From: Dactylosporangium sp. AC04546
GTDB lineage: Bacteria > Actinomycetota > Actinomycetes > Mycobacteriales > Micromonosporaceae
Assembly: GCF_022095675.1 (NCBI RefSeq)
Contig: NZ_JAHYSG010000005.1
Coordinates: 62,001 to 126,000, forward strand
Reading direction: 5' to 3'
Length of the DNA stretch: 64,000 bases
A program made the position numbers and the translations under genes. Positions within the stretch are counted from its first letter, which is position 1; every line of letters starts with the position of its first letter. The notes under the pieces are model-generated. The model worked only from the letters and a program-made list of their open reading frames with translations. It was not told the DNA's origin and made no database searches. Shown in pieces: positions 28,764 to 38,084 of the stretch.

Positions 28764-31685
28764 ATGTCCATGGTGTTCGCCGCCGCGCCCCGCCGTCGGC
28801 GCGGGATCGCGTTCCTCATCGTCGGCGTGCTGTTGTGCGCCGCGCTCGTCGCCGCCGGTGGTGCCGCACAGGCCGCCGGCGGCTGGTCCCCGCGCTCCTC
28901 CTACACGTCGACCGACAAGGGCGACGGCACGTACTCGGTGCCGCTGCTGAACGCCGACGTGCCCGACATCAGCGTCGAGCGCGTCCCGGCCGCGGCCAAC
29001 CGCGAGGGCCGGGACGTCTACTACATGATCAGCACGACGATGCACCTGAGCCCGGGCGCGCCGATCATGAAGTCGTACGACCTCGTGAACTGGGAGATCG
29101 TCAACTACGTCTTCGACCGGGCCAGCATCGGCGACGGCTTCTCGCTGCGCAACGGGCAGAACTCGTACGGCCAGGGCCAGTGGGCGTCGTCGCTGCGCTA
29201 CCACGACGGCACGTACTACGCCGTGTTCAACACCAACAACCTCGGCGGCGCGTACCTCTACCGCACCGACGACATCGAGAACGGCGCATGGCGGCGGACC
29301 GCCCTGGGTCGCGCGCTGCACGACCCGTCGCTGTTCTTCGACGTGGACGGCACGCCGTACATCTTCTACGGCTCCGGCGGCACCAGCGCCGTGCGGCTCA
29401 ACGCCGGCCTGACGGCCGTCGCCCAGGACTACCCGAACATCTTCACCGCGGGCGACTACGCCGGCCGGCCGTTCATCGGCGGCCTGTTCGAGGGCGCCCA
29501 GTTCTCCTACATCGACGGCTATTACTACTGCGTCATCATCACGTGGCCGTCGGGGCAGGGGCGCCAGGTCGTCATGTTCCGCTCCCGGGACCTGCTCGGC
29601 CGGTACACCTCGGCCGGCGGCGTCAACACCTACGAGGCGCGCGGCGTGCTCAACTCCAACGGCTTCGCCCAGGGCAGCCTCGTGCCGATCGCCCGCCAGG
29701 GCGGCGGCACCGACTGGTACGGCATGTTCTTCCGCGACACCTTCCCGATCGGGCGCATCCCGGCCCTCATCCCCGCCACCTGGCAGGACGGCTGGCCCAC
29801 CTTCGGCACCAACGGGGTCGTGCCCGTCGACGGCGTCTTCCCCAAGCCGATCCGGCTCACCCCGGAGCAGGAGCTGTTCGAGCGGCAGAAGTCCGTCGTC
29901 GGCTCCGACGACTTCGACAACGACGCGCCGCACAAGGCGTACATGGACGAGCAGTGGACGATCCCGGCACCGCCCACCTACGACCCGTCGCTCATCGGTG
30001 TCGAGCTGGTGCAGAACCCGGGCTTCGAGGACGGGACCATCTCGCCGTGGGCCGCCCAGTTCGGCGCGACCCTCGCCCTGGACACCACCGACCCGGCGAC
30101 CGGGCAGGCGGCGTTGCGGGTCAGTAACCGCACACTGAACGGTTCGGGTCCGAACCAGTCCCTGAACGGCAAGATGCAGCCGGGTCTGACCTACACCGTG
30201 TCGGCGAAGATCAAGTACGCCTCGGGTCCGAGCACCATCCAGTTCAACCTCGCCGCGGACTGGGGTTCGGGCGTCCAGGTGATGGCGTCCAGGAGCGTGC
30301 CGGTCGGGCAGTGGACGACGGTGACCGGCCAGTACACCGTCCCGGCGACGGCGAACGTCAACACCTTCAAGTTCGCCGTGGAGACGCCGTGGGCCAATCC
30401 GCAGCCGGCGTCGTCGAGCGTCGAGTACCTCATCGACGACGTGTCGATCGTCGGGCAGCCGGTGACGACCGAGTACCCGGCCGAGGCGGAGATCGCCCCG
30501 AACGGCTCCCGGCTGGACCCGGTGTGGGAGTGGAACCACGCCCCCGACAACCGCTACTGGTCGCTGACCGACCGGGACGGCTGGCTGCGGCTGACGAACG
30601 GCAAGGTCGTCACCGGCAGGTACGTCTACACGAAGCTCTCCAACCGCTCCGAGCTGGCCTGGCTGGAGGAGGCCCGCAACATGCTCACCCAGCGGACGTT
30701 CGGCCCCCGCCAGTCCGTCGAGACCCGGATGGACATCTCCGGCATGAAGGACGGGGACGTCGCCGGCCTGGCCGCCTTCAACCGCGGCTTCTCCTACGTG
30801 GCGGTCAAGCGCGCCGGCGGCGTCAACACGCTCGGCGTCGTCAACCGGGGCCAGCCCTTCGCGGTCGACCTGGACCAGGCGGCCCTCGAAGTGCCCGGCA
30901 CCACCGTGCCGCTGGGCAGCGCGACCCAGGTGTACGTGAAGGCGGACCTCGACTTCGCATCGCCATCCGGGCAGCTGTGGACGACGTTCTCCTACAGCCT
31001 CGACGGGCTGCAGTGGAGCCAACTGGGCAACCGCGTCGGCCCGCAGACCCTCGACGGCAGCCTCGCGCACTTCATGGGCCACCGGGTCGGCCTGTTCAAC
31101 TACGCGACACAGCAGACCGGCGGGCGCGTCGACTTCGACTACTTCAACCTCAGCGACACGCTGAGCGCCCAGAACCGGCCGCTCGACACGGGCGCCCTCG
31201 ACGCGGCCATCGCCTACGCGGGGACGCTCGACCCGCGGTTCTACCCGCAGGACGCCTGGGCCGCGATGCAGGATGCACTCGCCGGCGCGACGGCGGCGCG
31301 CGCCGGGCAGTTCGGCACCCAGAACCAGATCGACGCCCCGGAACGCAAGCTCAGCTACCAGCTGGCCCGGCTCGGCGTGCTCAAGGCCGATCCCGCCCTG
31401 CCGGTCACGGTCACGGCGCAGGCCCGGTGCGTCGCCGGCAAGGCGTACGTCGCGGTGCAGGCCCGCAACGACCACGACGCGCCGGTGAACCTCACCCTGC
31501 AGACGTCGTACGGCGAGCGGTCGTTCACCGCGGTCGCGCCGGCCGGCAACGCCTACCAGCAGTTCGCCACGCGTGCCGCGTCGGTGCCGGCCGGAACCGT
31601 GACCGTCCGGGTCACCGGGACCGTCGGCGGCAGCACGGTGACGACGGTCCGGACGGCCCAGTACACCGCCGCCGGCTGCGCCTGA
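28764..31685 (+). CDS. Large secreted GH43 enzyme with inserted CBM, FIVAR and C-terminal unknown domain
   Basis: 973 residues from ATG 28764 (GGAG 9 bases upstream); an ATG at 28668 abuts the operator and is less likely. Signal peptide 1-37. GH43 catalytic domain about 45-385 (ADVPDISVER, LHDPSLFFDVDG, LFEGAQFSYIDGYYY). A CBM4/9-like module (about 410-570; LVQNPGFEDGTISPW...YLIDDVSIVG) sits between this and the GH43 C-terminal beta-sandwich (about 585-800; WEWNHAPDNRYWSL). A FIVAR-like helical segment (LDAAIAYAGTLDPRFY) and a roughly 90-residue domain shared with the next gene close the protein. Likely beta-xylosidase or arabinofuranosidase. Confidence 0.9.
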   Translation: MSMVFAAAPRRRRGIAFLIVGVLLCAALVAAGGAAQAAGGWSPRSSYTSTDKGDGTYSVPLLNADVPDISVERVPAAANREGRDVYYMISTTMHLSPGAPIMKSYDLVNWEIVNYVFDRASIGDGFSLRNGQNSYGQGQWASSLRYHDGTYYAVFNTNNLGGAYLYRTDDIENGAWRRTALGRALHDPSLFFDVDGTPYIFYGSGGTSAVRLNAGLTAVAQDYPNIFTAGDYAGRPFIGGLFEGAQFSYIDGYYYCVIITWPSGQGRQVVMFRSRDLLGRYTSAGGVNTYEARGVLNSNGFAQGSLVPIARQGGGTDWYGMFFRDTFPIGRIPALIPATWQDGWPTFGTNGVVPVDGVFPKPIRLTPEQELFERQKSVVGSDDFDNDAPHKAYMDEQWTIPAPPTYDPSLIGVELVQNPGFEDGTISPWAAQFGATLALDTTDPATGQAALRVSNRTLNGSGPNQSLNGKMQPGLTYTVSAKIKYASGPSTIQFNLAADWGSGVQVMASRSVPVGQWTTVTGQYTVPATANVNTFKFAVETPWANPQPASSSVEYLIDDVSIVGQPVTTEYPAEAEIAPNGSRLDPVWEWNHAPDNRYWSLTDRDGWLRLTNGKVVTGRYVYTKLSNRSELAWLEEARNMLTQRTFGPRQSVETRMDISGMKDGDVAGLAAFNRGFSYVAVKRAGGVNTLGVVNRGQPFAVDLDQAALEVPGTTVPLGSATQVYVKADLDFASPSGQLWTTFSYSLDGLQWSQLGNRVGPQTLDGSLAHFMGHRVGLFNYATQQTGGRVDFDYFNLSDTLSAQNRPLDTGALDAAIAYAGTLDPRFYPQDAWAAMQDALAGATAARAGQFGTQNQIDAPERKLSYQLARLGVLKADPALPVTVTAQARCVAGKAYVAVQARNDHDAPVNLTLQTSYGERSFTAVAPAGNAYQQFATRAASVPAGTVTVRVTGTVGGSTVTTVRTAQYTAAGCA

Positions 31686-31716
31686 ACCCCACGATCGCAC
31701 ACCAAGGAGGATGTAC

Positions 31717-34110
31717 GTGGTCCATCGTCTACGAACAGCGGCGGCGGTCGCTGCCCTGCTCGCCGCCGGCCTCGTCGCCGCGGCGGCGCCGGCCCGGGCC
31801 GCCGATGAGAACCTTGTCGTCAACGGCGGGTTCGAGAACGGCCTCACGAGCTGGTTCGTCAACAACGGCAACGCCACTGACAGCGCCACCCTCACATCGA
31901 CCCCGGACGCGTACTCCGGCGCCAGCGCGGTGCTCGTCACCAGCCGCGCGACCACCGGGTCCGGGCCGATGCAGGACCTCAGCGGCAAGGTGCAGGCCGG
32001 GCAGACCTACACGTTGACCGCCCGCATCAAGTACGAGAACGCCGCGGGCCCCGCGACGAAGCAGTTCTTCGCCACCATGCACTACGGCGGGGGTACCTAC
32101 ACCAACCTCGTCAGCGTCACCGCGACGAAGGGCCAGTGGGCCCAGTTCGCCGGCACGTTCACCATCCCGTCCAGTCAGAACGTGTCGACCGCCCGGTTGT
32201 TCTTCGAGACGCCGTGGACGTCGACCCCGTCGTCGGCTCCCGACACGCACCTCATGGACTTCAAGCTCGACGACGTGTCGGTGACCGGCGCGCCGCCACC
32301 CCCGGCGCCGTCGAAGACCATCGAGGTCGTCGGCAAGCTGCCCGGCGAGCACAACCCGCTCATCGGGCACAAGTTCGGCGCCGACGGGTTCGGCTTCGTC
32401 CACAACGGCCGGGTGTACCTGTACATGACCAACGACACCCAGGGCTACGCGCCCGACCCGGTCACCGGTGTCTCAGCGGCCATCAACTACGGCAGCATCA
32501 ACCAGATCACGCTCATCTCCTCCGACGACCTCGTGAACTGGACCGACCACGGCGAGATCCAGGTCGCCGGCCCGGCCGGCGCCGCACCGTTCACCAGTAA
32601 CTCGTGGGCGCCCGGCATGGCCCGCAAGGTGGTCAACGGCCAGGAGAAGTTCTTCCTCTACTACGCCAACGGGGGAGGGTCGAGCAACGTCGTCACCGGT
32701 GCGTCGCCGCTCGGTCCGTGGACCAGCGAACGCACGACCACGCTCATCAACGGCAGCACCCCCGGCGCCGAGGCCGTCGCCTGGAAGTTCGACCCGGCGC
32801 CGCTCGTCGACGACGACGGCCGGGCCTACCTGTACTTCGGCGGCGGCCCGGCCTCGACGAGCATGCCGGCCGCCGAGCGCTTCAACAACCCGAAGAACAT
32901 CCGCGCGATCGAGCTCGGCGCCGACATGGTCTCCACGCAGGGCTCGGCCGTCGTGGTCGACGCGCCGGTCGCGTTCGAGGCCGGGCACGTCTTCAAGCGC
33001 CAGGGCAGGTACTACCTCTCGTACTCCTCGCACTTCGGCGGCAGCGACTTCGGCGGCAGCCAGACGCCGCTGCCCGGCTACCCCGGCGGCGGCCAGATCG
33101 GGTACCTGATGTCGGACAGCCCGATGTCGTGGCCCAAGGAGGCGTACGCGGGTGTGCTGTTCCCGAACCAGTCGCAGTTCTTCGGCGCGGGCACGGGCGG
33201 CAACAACCACCAGTCGGTGTTCGAGTTCGAGGGCAGGTACTACTTCACGTACCACGCCCCGACGCTCAACAAGCGGATCACCGGCAACACCACCCAGGGG
33301 TACCGTAGCCCCCACATCCAGGAACTGACCTTCAACCCGGACGGGACGATCCAGCAGGTCGCCGGCACCTACGCCGGTGTCGGGCAGGTGCGCGACTTCG
33401 ACCCGTACCGCGTCTTCGAGGCCGAGACCCTCGGGTGGAGCAAGGGCATCGCCACCGCCCGGATCGACGGCGGGTCGGCCCAGTTCGGCGCCTCCGCACC
33501 GAACCTGGTCGTGCGCGACGTCGACAACGGCGACTGGACGGCCCTGTCGGCCGTCGACTTCGGCGCCGGCGGCGCCAGGAGCGTGACCGCGAAGGTGCGC
33601 GCGCTGGCCGCCGGCGCACGGATCCAGGTGCGCCTCGACAGCGCCACCGGTCCCGTGGCCGGCACGATCCAGGTCGGCACGCCCACGGGCGAGTGGACCG
33701 AGGTGAGCGCCACCCTCGACGGCGCCACCGGCGTGCACGACGTCTACTTCACCTACGAGGGCCCGGCCGGCCAGGACCTCGTCGAGCTCGACTCATGGAG
33801 GTTCGACCGCCGGGCCGACCTGCCGGTCACCGTGAACGCGCAGGCGCGGTGCACCGCGGGCAAGGCGTACGTCGCCGTGCAGGCCCGCAACGACCACAAC
33901 GCCCCGGTCGACATCACGCTCGAGACGCCGTACGGCACCCGGTCGTTCGCCGGCGTCGCGCCGGGCGCCAACGCCTACCAGTCCTTCGCCACGCGGTCGA
34001 CCTCGGTCGCGGCGGGACCCGTCACGATCCGAGCCAAGGGGACTTTGGACGGCAACGACGTCCTGACCGTCATCACCGCGGAACACCCCGCCGCGAACTG
34101 CGCCGCCTGA
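31717..34110 (+). CDS. Secreted GH43 enzyme with N-terminal CBM4/9, CBM6-like and C-terminal unknown domain
   Basis: 797 residues. AGGAGG directly touches an ATG at 31711, so the GTG at 31717, six bases downstream, is the better start. Signal peptide to about residue 29. A CBM4/9-like module (about 30-195; LVVNGGFENGLTSW) is followed by GH43 (about 205-545; GHKFGADGFGFVHNGRVYLY, WKFDPAPLVDDDG, AFEAGHVFKRQG) and a CBM6-like module (about 555-700). The closing domain, VTVNAQARCTAGKAYVAVQA and on, matches that of the preceding gene. The GH43 base lies in an AD rather than DP setting. It follows the previous gene by 31 bases and is probably co-transcribed. Confidence 0.9.
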   Translation: MVHRLRTAAAVAALLAAGLVAAAAPARAADENLVVNGGFENGLTSWFVNNGNATDSATLTSTPDAYSGASAVLVTSRATTGSGPMQDLSGKVQAGQTYTLTARIKYENAAGPATKQFFATMHYGGGTYTNLVSVTATKGQWAQFAGTFTIPSSQNVSTARLFFETPWTSTPSSAPDTHLMDFKLDDVSVTGAPPPPAPSKTIEVVGKLPGEHNPLIGHKFGADGFGFVHNGRVYLYMTNDTQGYAPDPVTGVSAAINYGSINQITLISSDDLVNWTDHGEIQVAGPAGAAPFTSNSWAPGMARKVVNGQEKFFLYYANGGGSSNVVTGASPLGPWTSERTTTLINGSTPGAEAVAWKFDPAPLVDDDGRAYLYFGGGPASTSMPAAERFNNPKNIRAIELGADMVSTQGSAVVVDAPVAFEAGHVFKRQGRYYLSYSSHFGGSDFGGSQTPLPGYPGGGQIGYLMSDSPMSWPKEAYAGVLFPNQSQFFGAGTGGNNHQSVFEFEGRYYFTYHAPTLNKRITGNTTQGYRSPHIQELTFNPDGTIQQVAGTYAGVGQVRDFDPYRVFEAETLGWSKGIATARIDGGSAQFGASAPNLVVRDVDNGDWTALSAVDFGAGGARSVTAKVRALAAGARIQVRLDSATGPVAGTIQVGTPTGEWTEVSATLDGATGVHDVYFTYEGPAGQDLVELDSWRFDRRADLPVTVNAQARCTAGKAYVAVQARNDHNAPVDITLETPYGTRSFAGVAPGANAYQSFATRSTSVAAGPVTIRAKGTLDGNDVLTVITAEHPAANCAA

Positions 34111-34145
34111 CCCCCCATCAAACGAGAAGGACAACGGAGCATCGC

Positions 34146-34778
34146 ATGAACACAAGGAATCGCAGGCGTCTGCTCGCGGCGAGCGCCGCAGGCGCAGTCC
34201 TGGCCGGGACGATGGCGCTGCCGTCGCCCGCGATGGCCGAGGACGGTGACGGTGCCGACGTGCAGGTGACGGTCGACATCGAGGAGATCCGGGAGCCGGG
34301 CGTGCTCGCCCTGTCGATCGCGGGCAACGCCGTCGCGCTGTCCGAGGACGGTTCAACCCTGCTGGTCCGGCAGTTCGTCGGCACCCTGCCCGCCGTGACC
34401 GTCACCGACACCCGCACCGCCGATGAGGTGCCCGCCGGCGCGGCCTGGGCCGTGCTGGGCAGCGCGACCAACTTCGTCGGCACCGCCGGCCAGGCCCCGA
34501 TCAGTGCCGACCACCTCGGCTGGAAGCCACACCTCATCGACGGCGGCGAGGCTGGTCTGGTCACCGAGGGCGAGGAGGTCGTGACCGTCCTCGACGAGGC
34601 GACGCAGCCCGGCAACAACGTGGGCCTGACGGATCAGGAGCTGCTGGTCTCGACGTTCGACTCCGAGGCCGTCGCCGGTGACTCGTACTCCGTCGACGCC
34701 GACCTGTACCTGCGCACCCCGGCTGACGTGGCCGCAGGCCAGTACACCTCGACGCTGACCCTGTCGCTGTTCGAGTAA
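34146..34778 (+). CDS. Secreted WxL-like surface protein
   Basis: 210 residues; GGAG lies 7 bases before the ATG. An Arg-rich signal peptide (1-31, AMA cleavage) precedes a beta-rich domain. It has TWxL-less but WxL-type features: VTVTDTRTADEVPAGAAWAVLG and the terminal YLRTPADVAAGQYTSTLTLSLFE typical of WxL-domain families. WxL proteins bind the cell wall non-covalently and are usually encoded beside DUF916 proteins, as here. It follows the GH43 gene by 35 bases. Exact role unknown; carbohydrate or wall binding is inferred. Confidence 0.75.
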   Translation: MNTRNRRRLLAASAAGAVLAGTMALPSPAMAEDGDGADVQVTVDIEEIREPGVLALSIAGNAVALSEDGSTLLVRQFVGTLPAVTVTDTRTADEVPAGAAWAVLGSATNFVGTAGQAPISADHLGWKPHLIDGGEAGLVTEGEEVVTVLDEATQPGNNVGLTDQELLVSTFDSEAVAGDSYSVDADLYLRTPADVAAGQYTSTLTLSLFE

Positions 34779-34785
34779 GGCAAGA

Positions 34786-34841
34786 GTGGGGGCCGCTCCG
34801 CAGCGGCCCCCACGCTTCGGCCCCCACGCTTCGGCCCCCAC
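34786..34841 (+). terminator. Perfect 12-bp hairpin followed by two 14-bp direct repeats
   Basis: GTGGGGGCCGCT (34786-34797) pairs fully with AGCGGCCCCCAC (34802-34813) around a CCGC loop, 8 bases after the WxL gene stop. Two copies of GCTTCGGCCCCCAC follow (34814-34827 and 34828-34841). The 5' arm could therefore also pair with CGGCCCCCAC in either repeat. It ends about 20 bases before the next start, so attenuation or mRNA stabilisation is possible. Confidence 0.75.
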
Positions 34842-34861
34842 CCCGTGGAAGGACTGTCGTC

Positions 34862-35893
34862 ATGACCGTCACGCTGCTACGCCGGTGCCTTGCCGTGCTC
34901 GCCGTCGTGCTCCTCGCCGTGCCGGTCGCGCCGGGCGTTGCCGGGGCGGAGCCTGAGGGGGCGACGCTGACCTGGACGGTGCAGCCGGCCTCCCCGAGTG
35001 GTCCGGACGGGCGCCGGTGGATCGAGCGAACCCTCGATCCGGGGCAGGCAGTCACCGAGTATCTGGCGGTGCGGAACTTCAGCGACGCAGCCGTCGTGTT
35101 CTCCCTGAAGGCCGCCGACGGCTACCTCACCGACAAGGGACGCTTCAACATGCTCGCTTCCGACCGCCCCTCAGTGGACGGCGGGACGTGGATCGCGGTC
35201 CAGGAGAAGGTCACCGTCGGAGCGAAAGCGACGACGGTGGTGCCGTTCACCATCACCACGCCCAAGGGCGCCGCCCCCGGCGACCACCCGGCAGGCATCG
35301 CGGCCACGATCACCAGCACCGGCGGGACGGTCGCCGTCGAGAGCCGGGTCGGGTTCCGGGTCATGATGCGGGTCAGCGGCACGGTCACGGCGACGCTGCC
35401 GGTCACGAACCTCAGCGCCACGTACGCACCCTCATGGAACCCGTTCTCCAGCGGCACGATCCGGGTCCGGTACACGGTCGACAACGACGGCAACGTCTGG
35501 GCCGCCGGGAAGAGCCGGGTGACGGTCGCCGAGCTGTTCGGCCTGACCAGCCAGGACACCACCACCGACGTCGAGGAACTGCTGCCCGGCGGCACCCGGA
35601 CGCTCGAGTCCCGCGTCGGCGGTGTATGGGCGCTGGGCCGCCTGCGCACCACCGTCGAGGTGACGCCGGCAATGCTCGGCGGAGATCAGGCCGGCGCCGA
35701 CATCCGCCGGACATCGGCCACCGTGACGACCTGGGCGCTGCCGTGGTCGCAACTGGCCCTGGCGATGCTCCTCGCCGCGCTCCTCCTCGGCATCCGCACC
35801 GTCCGCCGACAACGCCGGCGGCGGCTCGCGCTGCTGCTCGATCGGGCCCGCGATGAGGGCCGGGCGTCCGTTGTCGCGGTGAAGGACTCGTGA
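34862..35893 (+). CDS. DUF916-type cell-surface protein with C-terminal membrane anchor
   Basis: 343 residues; GGAAGG upstream of the ATG. Signal peptide 1-30. Immunoglobulin-like DUF916 (WxL-interacting) region about 35-190: RWIERTLDPGQAVTEYLAVRNFSDAAVVFSL and TVVPFTITTPKGAAPGDHPAGI. A second beta domain (190-290) follows, then one transmembrane helix (SQLALAMLLAALLLGIRTV) and an Arg-rich cytoplasmic tail. DUF916 proteins partner with WxL proteins on the cell surface. Together with the upstream WxL gene it forms a two-gene surface module. Confidence 0.83.
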   Translation: MTVTLLRRCLAVLAVVLLAVPVAPGVAGAEPEGATLTWTVQPASPSGPDGRRWIERTLDPGQAVTEYLAVRNFSDAAVVFSLKAADGYLTDKGRFNMLASDRPSVDGGTWIAVQEKVTVGAKATTVVPFTITTPKGAAPGDHPAGIAATITSTGGTVAVESRVGFRVMMRVSGTVTATLPVTNLSATYAPSWNPFSSGTIRVRYTVDNDGNVWAAGKSRVTVAELFGLTSQDTTTDVEELLPGGTRTLESRVGGVWALGRLRTTVEVTPAMLGGDQAGADIRRTSATVTTWALPWSQLALAMLLAALLLGIRTVRRQRRRRLALLLDRARDEGRASVVAVKDS

Positions 35894-36104
35894 CGGTCGC
35901 CGGGACCCGCGCCCGGGCGAGTTGGTTACCTGGGCGAGTGTGCCGGCAGTTGCTTCGGATCGGTCGGTCTCAAAGCGCTACGCAACGTCAGCCTGTGCCC
36001 CTGGCGGATCGGGAACATCGTCGCCGGAGCACTCGTCCTGCTCCACTTCGACCACGCCCGCACCACATGAGACCCTCAGGAATCACGACGTTGCACGGAA
36101 TGAC

Positions 36105-38084
36105 TCACTGGCTGACTTCCTGCAGATCATGGATGAGCTCCGACACGGCGACCGGGTCGATCGCGCCGAAGCCGGGGACGAGCTTGCCGTCGGCGTGGGT
36201 GGGCAGCCACACGTTGCCGAGGGTCTGCTGCTGTTCGGCGGTGACGTCGCCGATGAACATGCCGGGGTCGAGGTCGATCGAGGCGACGAGGCCGCCGGGC
36301 AGGTCACGCTCCAGCGTGCACAGCATGCCGCCGTCGCCGGCCTTGCCCATCCGCCAGCCGCGGCGCACCAGCCCGAGGAGCCGTCCGACGTGGACGGTGC
36401 GGCCGTCCTGCCGGTCGAGGCTGTGGGCGGTGCGCTCGTTGTCGGTCAGCACGTGGACGTCGCGACCCAGCTGCGCGAACGGCTGCAGGACCTCGTAGTC
36501 GGCGAACACCTCCGCCCACGCCGCCAACCGGTCGCCGAGCCGGAGCGGGTGCGCGAGCCACACCGTTGCGGTCGCGGTGACGACGATCGGCTCGTCTTCC
36601 ACGTCGGCGTACGTGCGGTCCTCGGCCACCCGGAAGCACGCCTCGCCACCGTCGGGGCCCTCGGACGTCACCCAGAGCAGCCGGCGCGCGACGTGCCACA
36701 GCAGCGGATGTCCCACCAGGTACCGGTGGAACTCCGCACTGCTCCACCGGCGCTGGTCGGCCATGGCGCGCTCGAGGCGGCGGACCTGGTCGGCCGCCAC
36801 GGTCCGCACGTCCTTCTTCAACCCGAGGAACCGCCGGTGCGCGGCGGGCGCGGCGACCGGGTCGTCCTTCACTCCGGGCCTGGGCAGCGCGGCGCGGCGG
36901 GTACCGGCGGCATCGGTGACAAAGGGCATGAGGTGCTCGTCGAAGCCGACGACGAACCGACGCGGCCCGTAGTCGAGGCTGAGGCTGCCGTCGGTGTCGA
37001 GACCGAGGTCGGGCACGAGGCGGTCCGCGAGCTGCTCCAGGGTGAGGCCGGTGTCCCGGGCCAGGGTCTCCAGCCGCTCCTTGGCGAGCCGGCGGGTGCT
37101 GTGCTTGGAGGCTTTGTCGGCGACACCCTGGATATGCATGAGCGCCACGTCGGTGCCGATCGCGGTGAGCACGTCGAGGCCGCGCGCGGCCCGGGTGTGG
37201 TCCTGGTAACCGGGCCAGGAGCGGATCAGCGGACCCAGCCTGCGGGCCGTCTCGTCGTCGCCGATGAGGCCCTGCATGTCGAGCGCCCATCGGCCGACCG
37301 ACGGACAGTTGGCGTCGACCCAGCGCAGCAGGAGGGCCCGGCCGAAGGCGGCCAGCGAGCCGGGGTCGCAGACGTCCTTCACGATCTCCAGACCCGCATA
37401 CGGCAAGGCGGGCTGGGACAGCGAAAGCATGGTGACCACGTGCCGCGCCGACTCGACCGGCAGGGTCCGCACGCCGTCCCGCAGCCGGATTGTCGGCAGT
37501 GTCGGCACGCCGACCCAGCGCGGGATCTTCGGCAACGTCGAGGGCAGCAGCTCGAGCGGGTCTGTGTCGAACATCGCCCGGATCCCGGCGCCGGCCGCCG
37601 AACCGTAGTTGTCGGCGGCGGTGAGCACCAGATCTCGGTGACCGTCCGTGGCGAGCGCCAGCAGTGCGTGCTCGGCGAGTTCGCGGCGCGGGCCGGGCTC
37701 CTCCAGGGCCGGCGGCACGAGATCGCGGGCCGCGGCGGCCGGGTGGCGGGACAGCCACTGCCGCGCGAGGTCGCGGGTCCACGCTGACCGGGACTTCACC
37801 CGCAGTTCCATCATCAGGTCGGCCAGCTCCGGGCCGGTGAACGGCAGCAGCCGCGGCGTCGTCTCGGTGACCATCTCCCGCGACAACGCGACGAGGTCCG
37901 GCACGGCGTGCAGTGCGTCGGCTCCCGGCGTGCCGTCGGACGCCAGCGGCGCGGAGCGGGTCAGGCCGGGCACCACGACCGGCTCGCGGCGGCGGGACCA
38001 CGGCGGGGTGACGAGCACATCCGGCAGCCCGTCGTGCCCAGTGGCCGCCGGGTCGGTCGTCGGCGGCAGGTCGGTCGTGGTCAC
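36105..38084 (-). CDS. DUF4132 domain protein
   Basis: 659 residues from GTG with GAGGTGA five bases upstream. Helical HEAT-like N-terminal half (AWTRDLARQWLSRHPAAAARDLVPPAL), then the DUF4132 core: HSTRRLAKERLETLARDTGLTLEQLADRLVPDLGLD, FVVGFDEHLMPFV, LERAMADQRRWSSAEFHRYLVGHPLLWHVARRLLW. It ends with PGFGAIDPVAVSELIHDL. MolR/YehF-like proteins often also carry an N-terminal WGR domain; none is seen here, and it is shorter than many relatives. No biochemical role is established. The 211-base gap to its right-hand neighbour (35894-36104) holds an unassigned reading-frame tail on the plus strand. Confidence 0.82.
   Translation of the reverse strand: MTTTDLPPTTDPAATGHDGLPDVLVTPPWSRRREPVVVPGLTRSAPLASDGTPGADALHAVPDLVALSREMVTETTPRLLPFTGPELADLMMELRVKSRSAWTRDLARQWLSRHPAAAARDLVPPALEEPGPRRELAEHALLALATDGHRDLVLTAADNYGSAAGAGIRAMFDTDPLELLPSTLPKIPRWVGVPTLPTIRLRDGVRTLPVESARHVVTMLSLSQPALPYAGLEIVKDVCDPGSLAAFGRALLLRWVDANCPSVGRWALDMQGLIGDDETARRLGPLIRSWPGYQDHTRAARGLDVLTAIGTDVALMHIQGVADKASKHSTRRLAKERLETLARDTGLTLEQLADRLVPDLGLDTDGSLSLDYGPRRFVVGFDEHLMPFVTDAAGTRRAALPRPGVKDDPVAAPAAHRRFLGLKKDVRTVAADQVRRLERAMADQRRWSSAEFHRYLVGHPLLWHVARRLLWVTSEGPDGGEACFRVAEDRTYADVEDEPIVVTATATVWLAHPLRLGDRLAAWAEVFADYEVLQPFAQLGRDVHVLTDNERTAHSLDRQDGRTVHVGRLLGLVRRGWRMGKAGDGGMLCTLERDLPGGLVASIDLDPGMFIGDVTAEQQQTLGNVWLPTHADGKLVPGFGAIDPVAVSELIHDLQEVSQ

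Noticed and set aside
28629..31988. Open frame of more than 1,100 codons on the minus strand opposite the large GH43 gene
   Set aside because: Val/Gly/Arg-rich, no domain and no ribosome site. The plus strand encodes a full multi-domain enzyme with signal peptide.
35894..36104. Frame tail on the plus strand ending LCPWRIGNIVAGALVLLHFD near 36069
   Set aside because: Reads like the end of a protein, possibly a transposase, but I cannot name a family and no start exists. Recorded only as an unassigned remnant.
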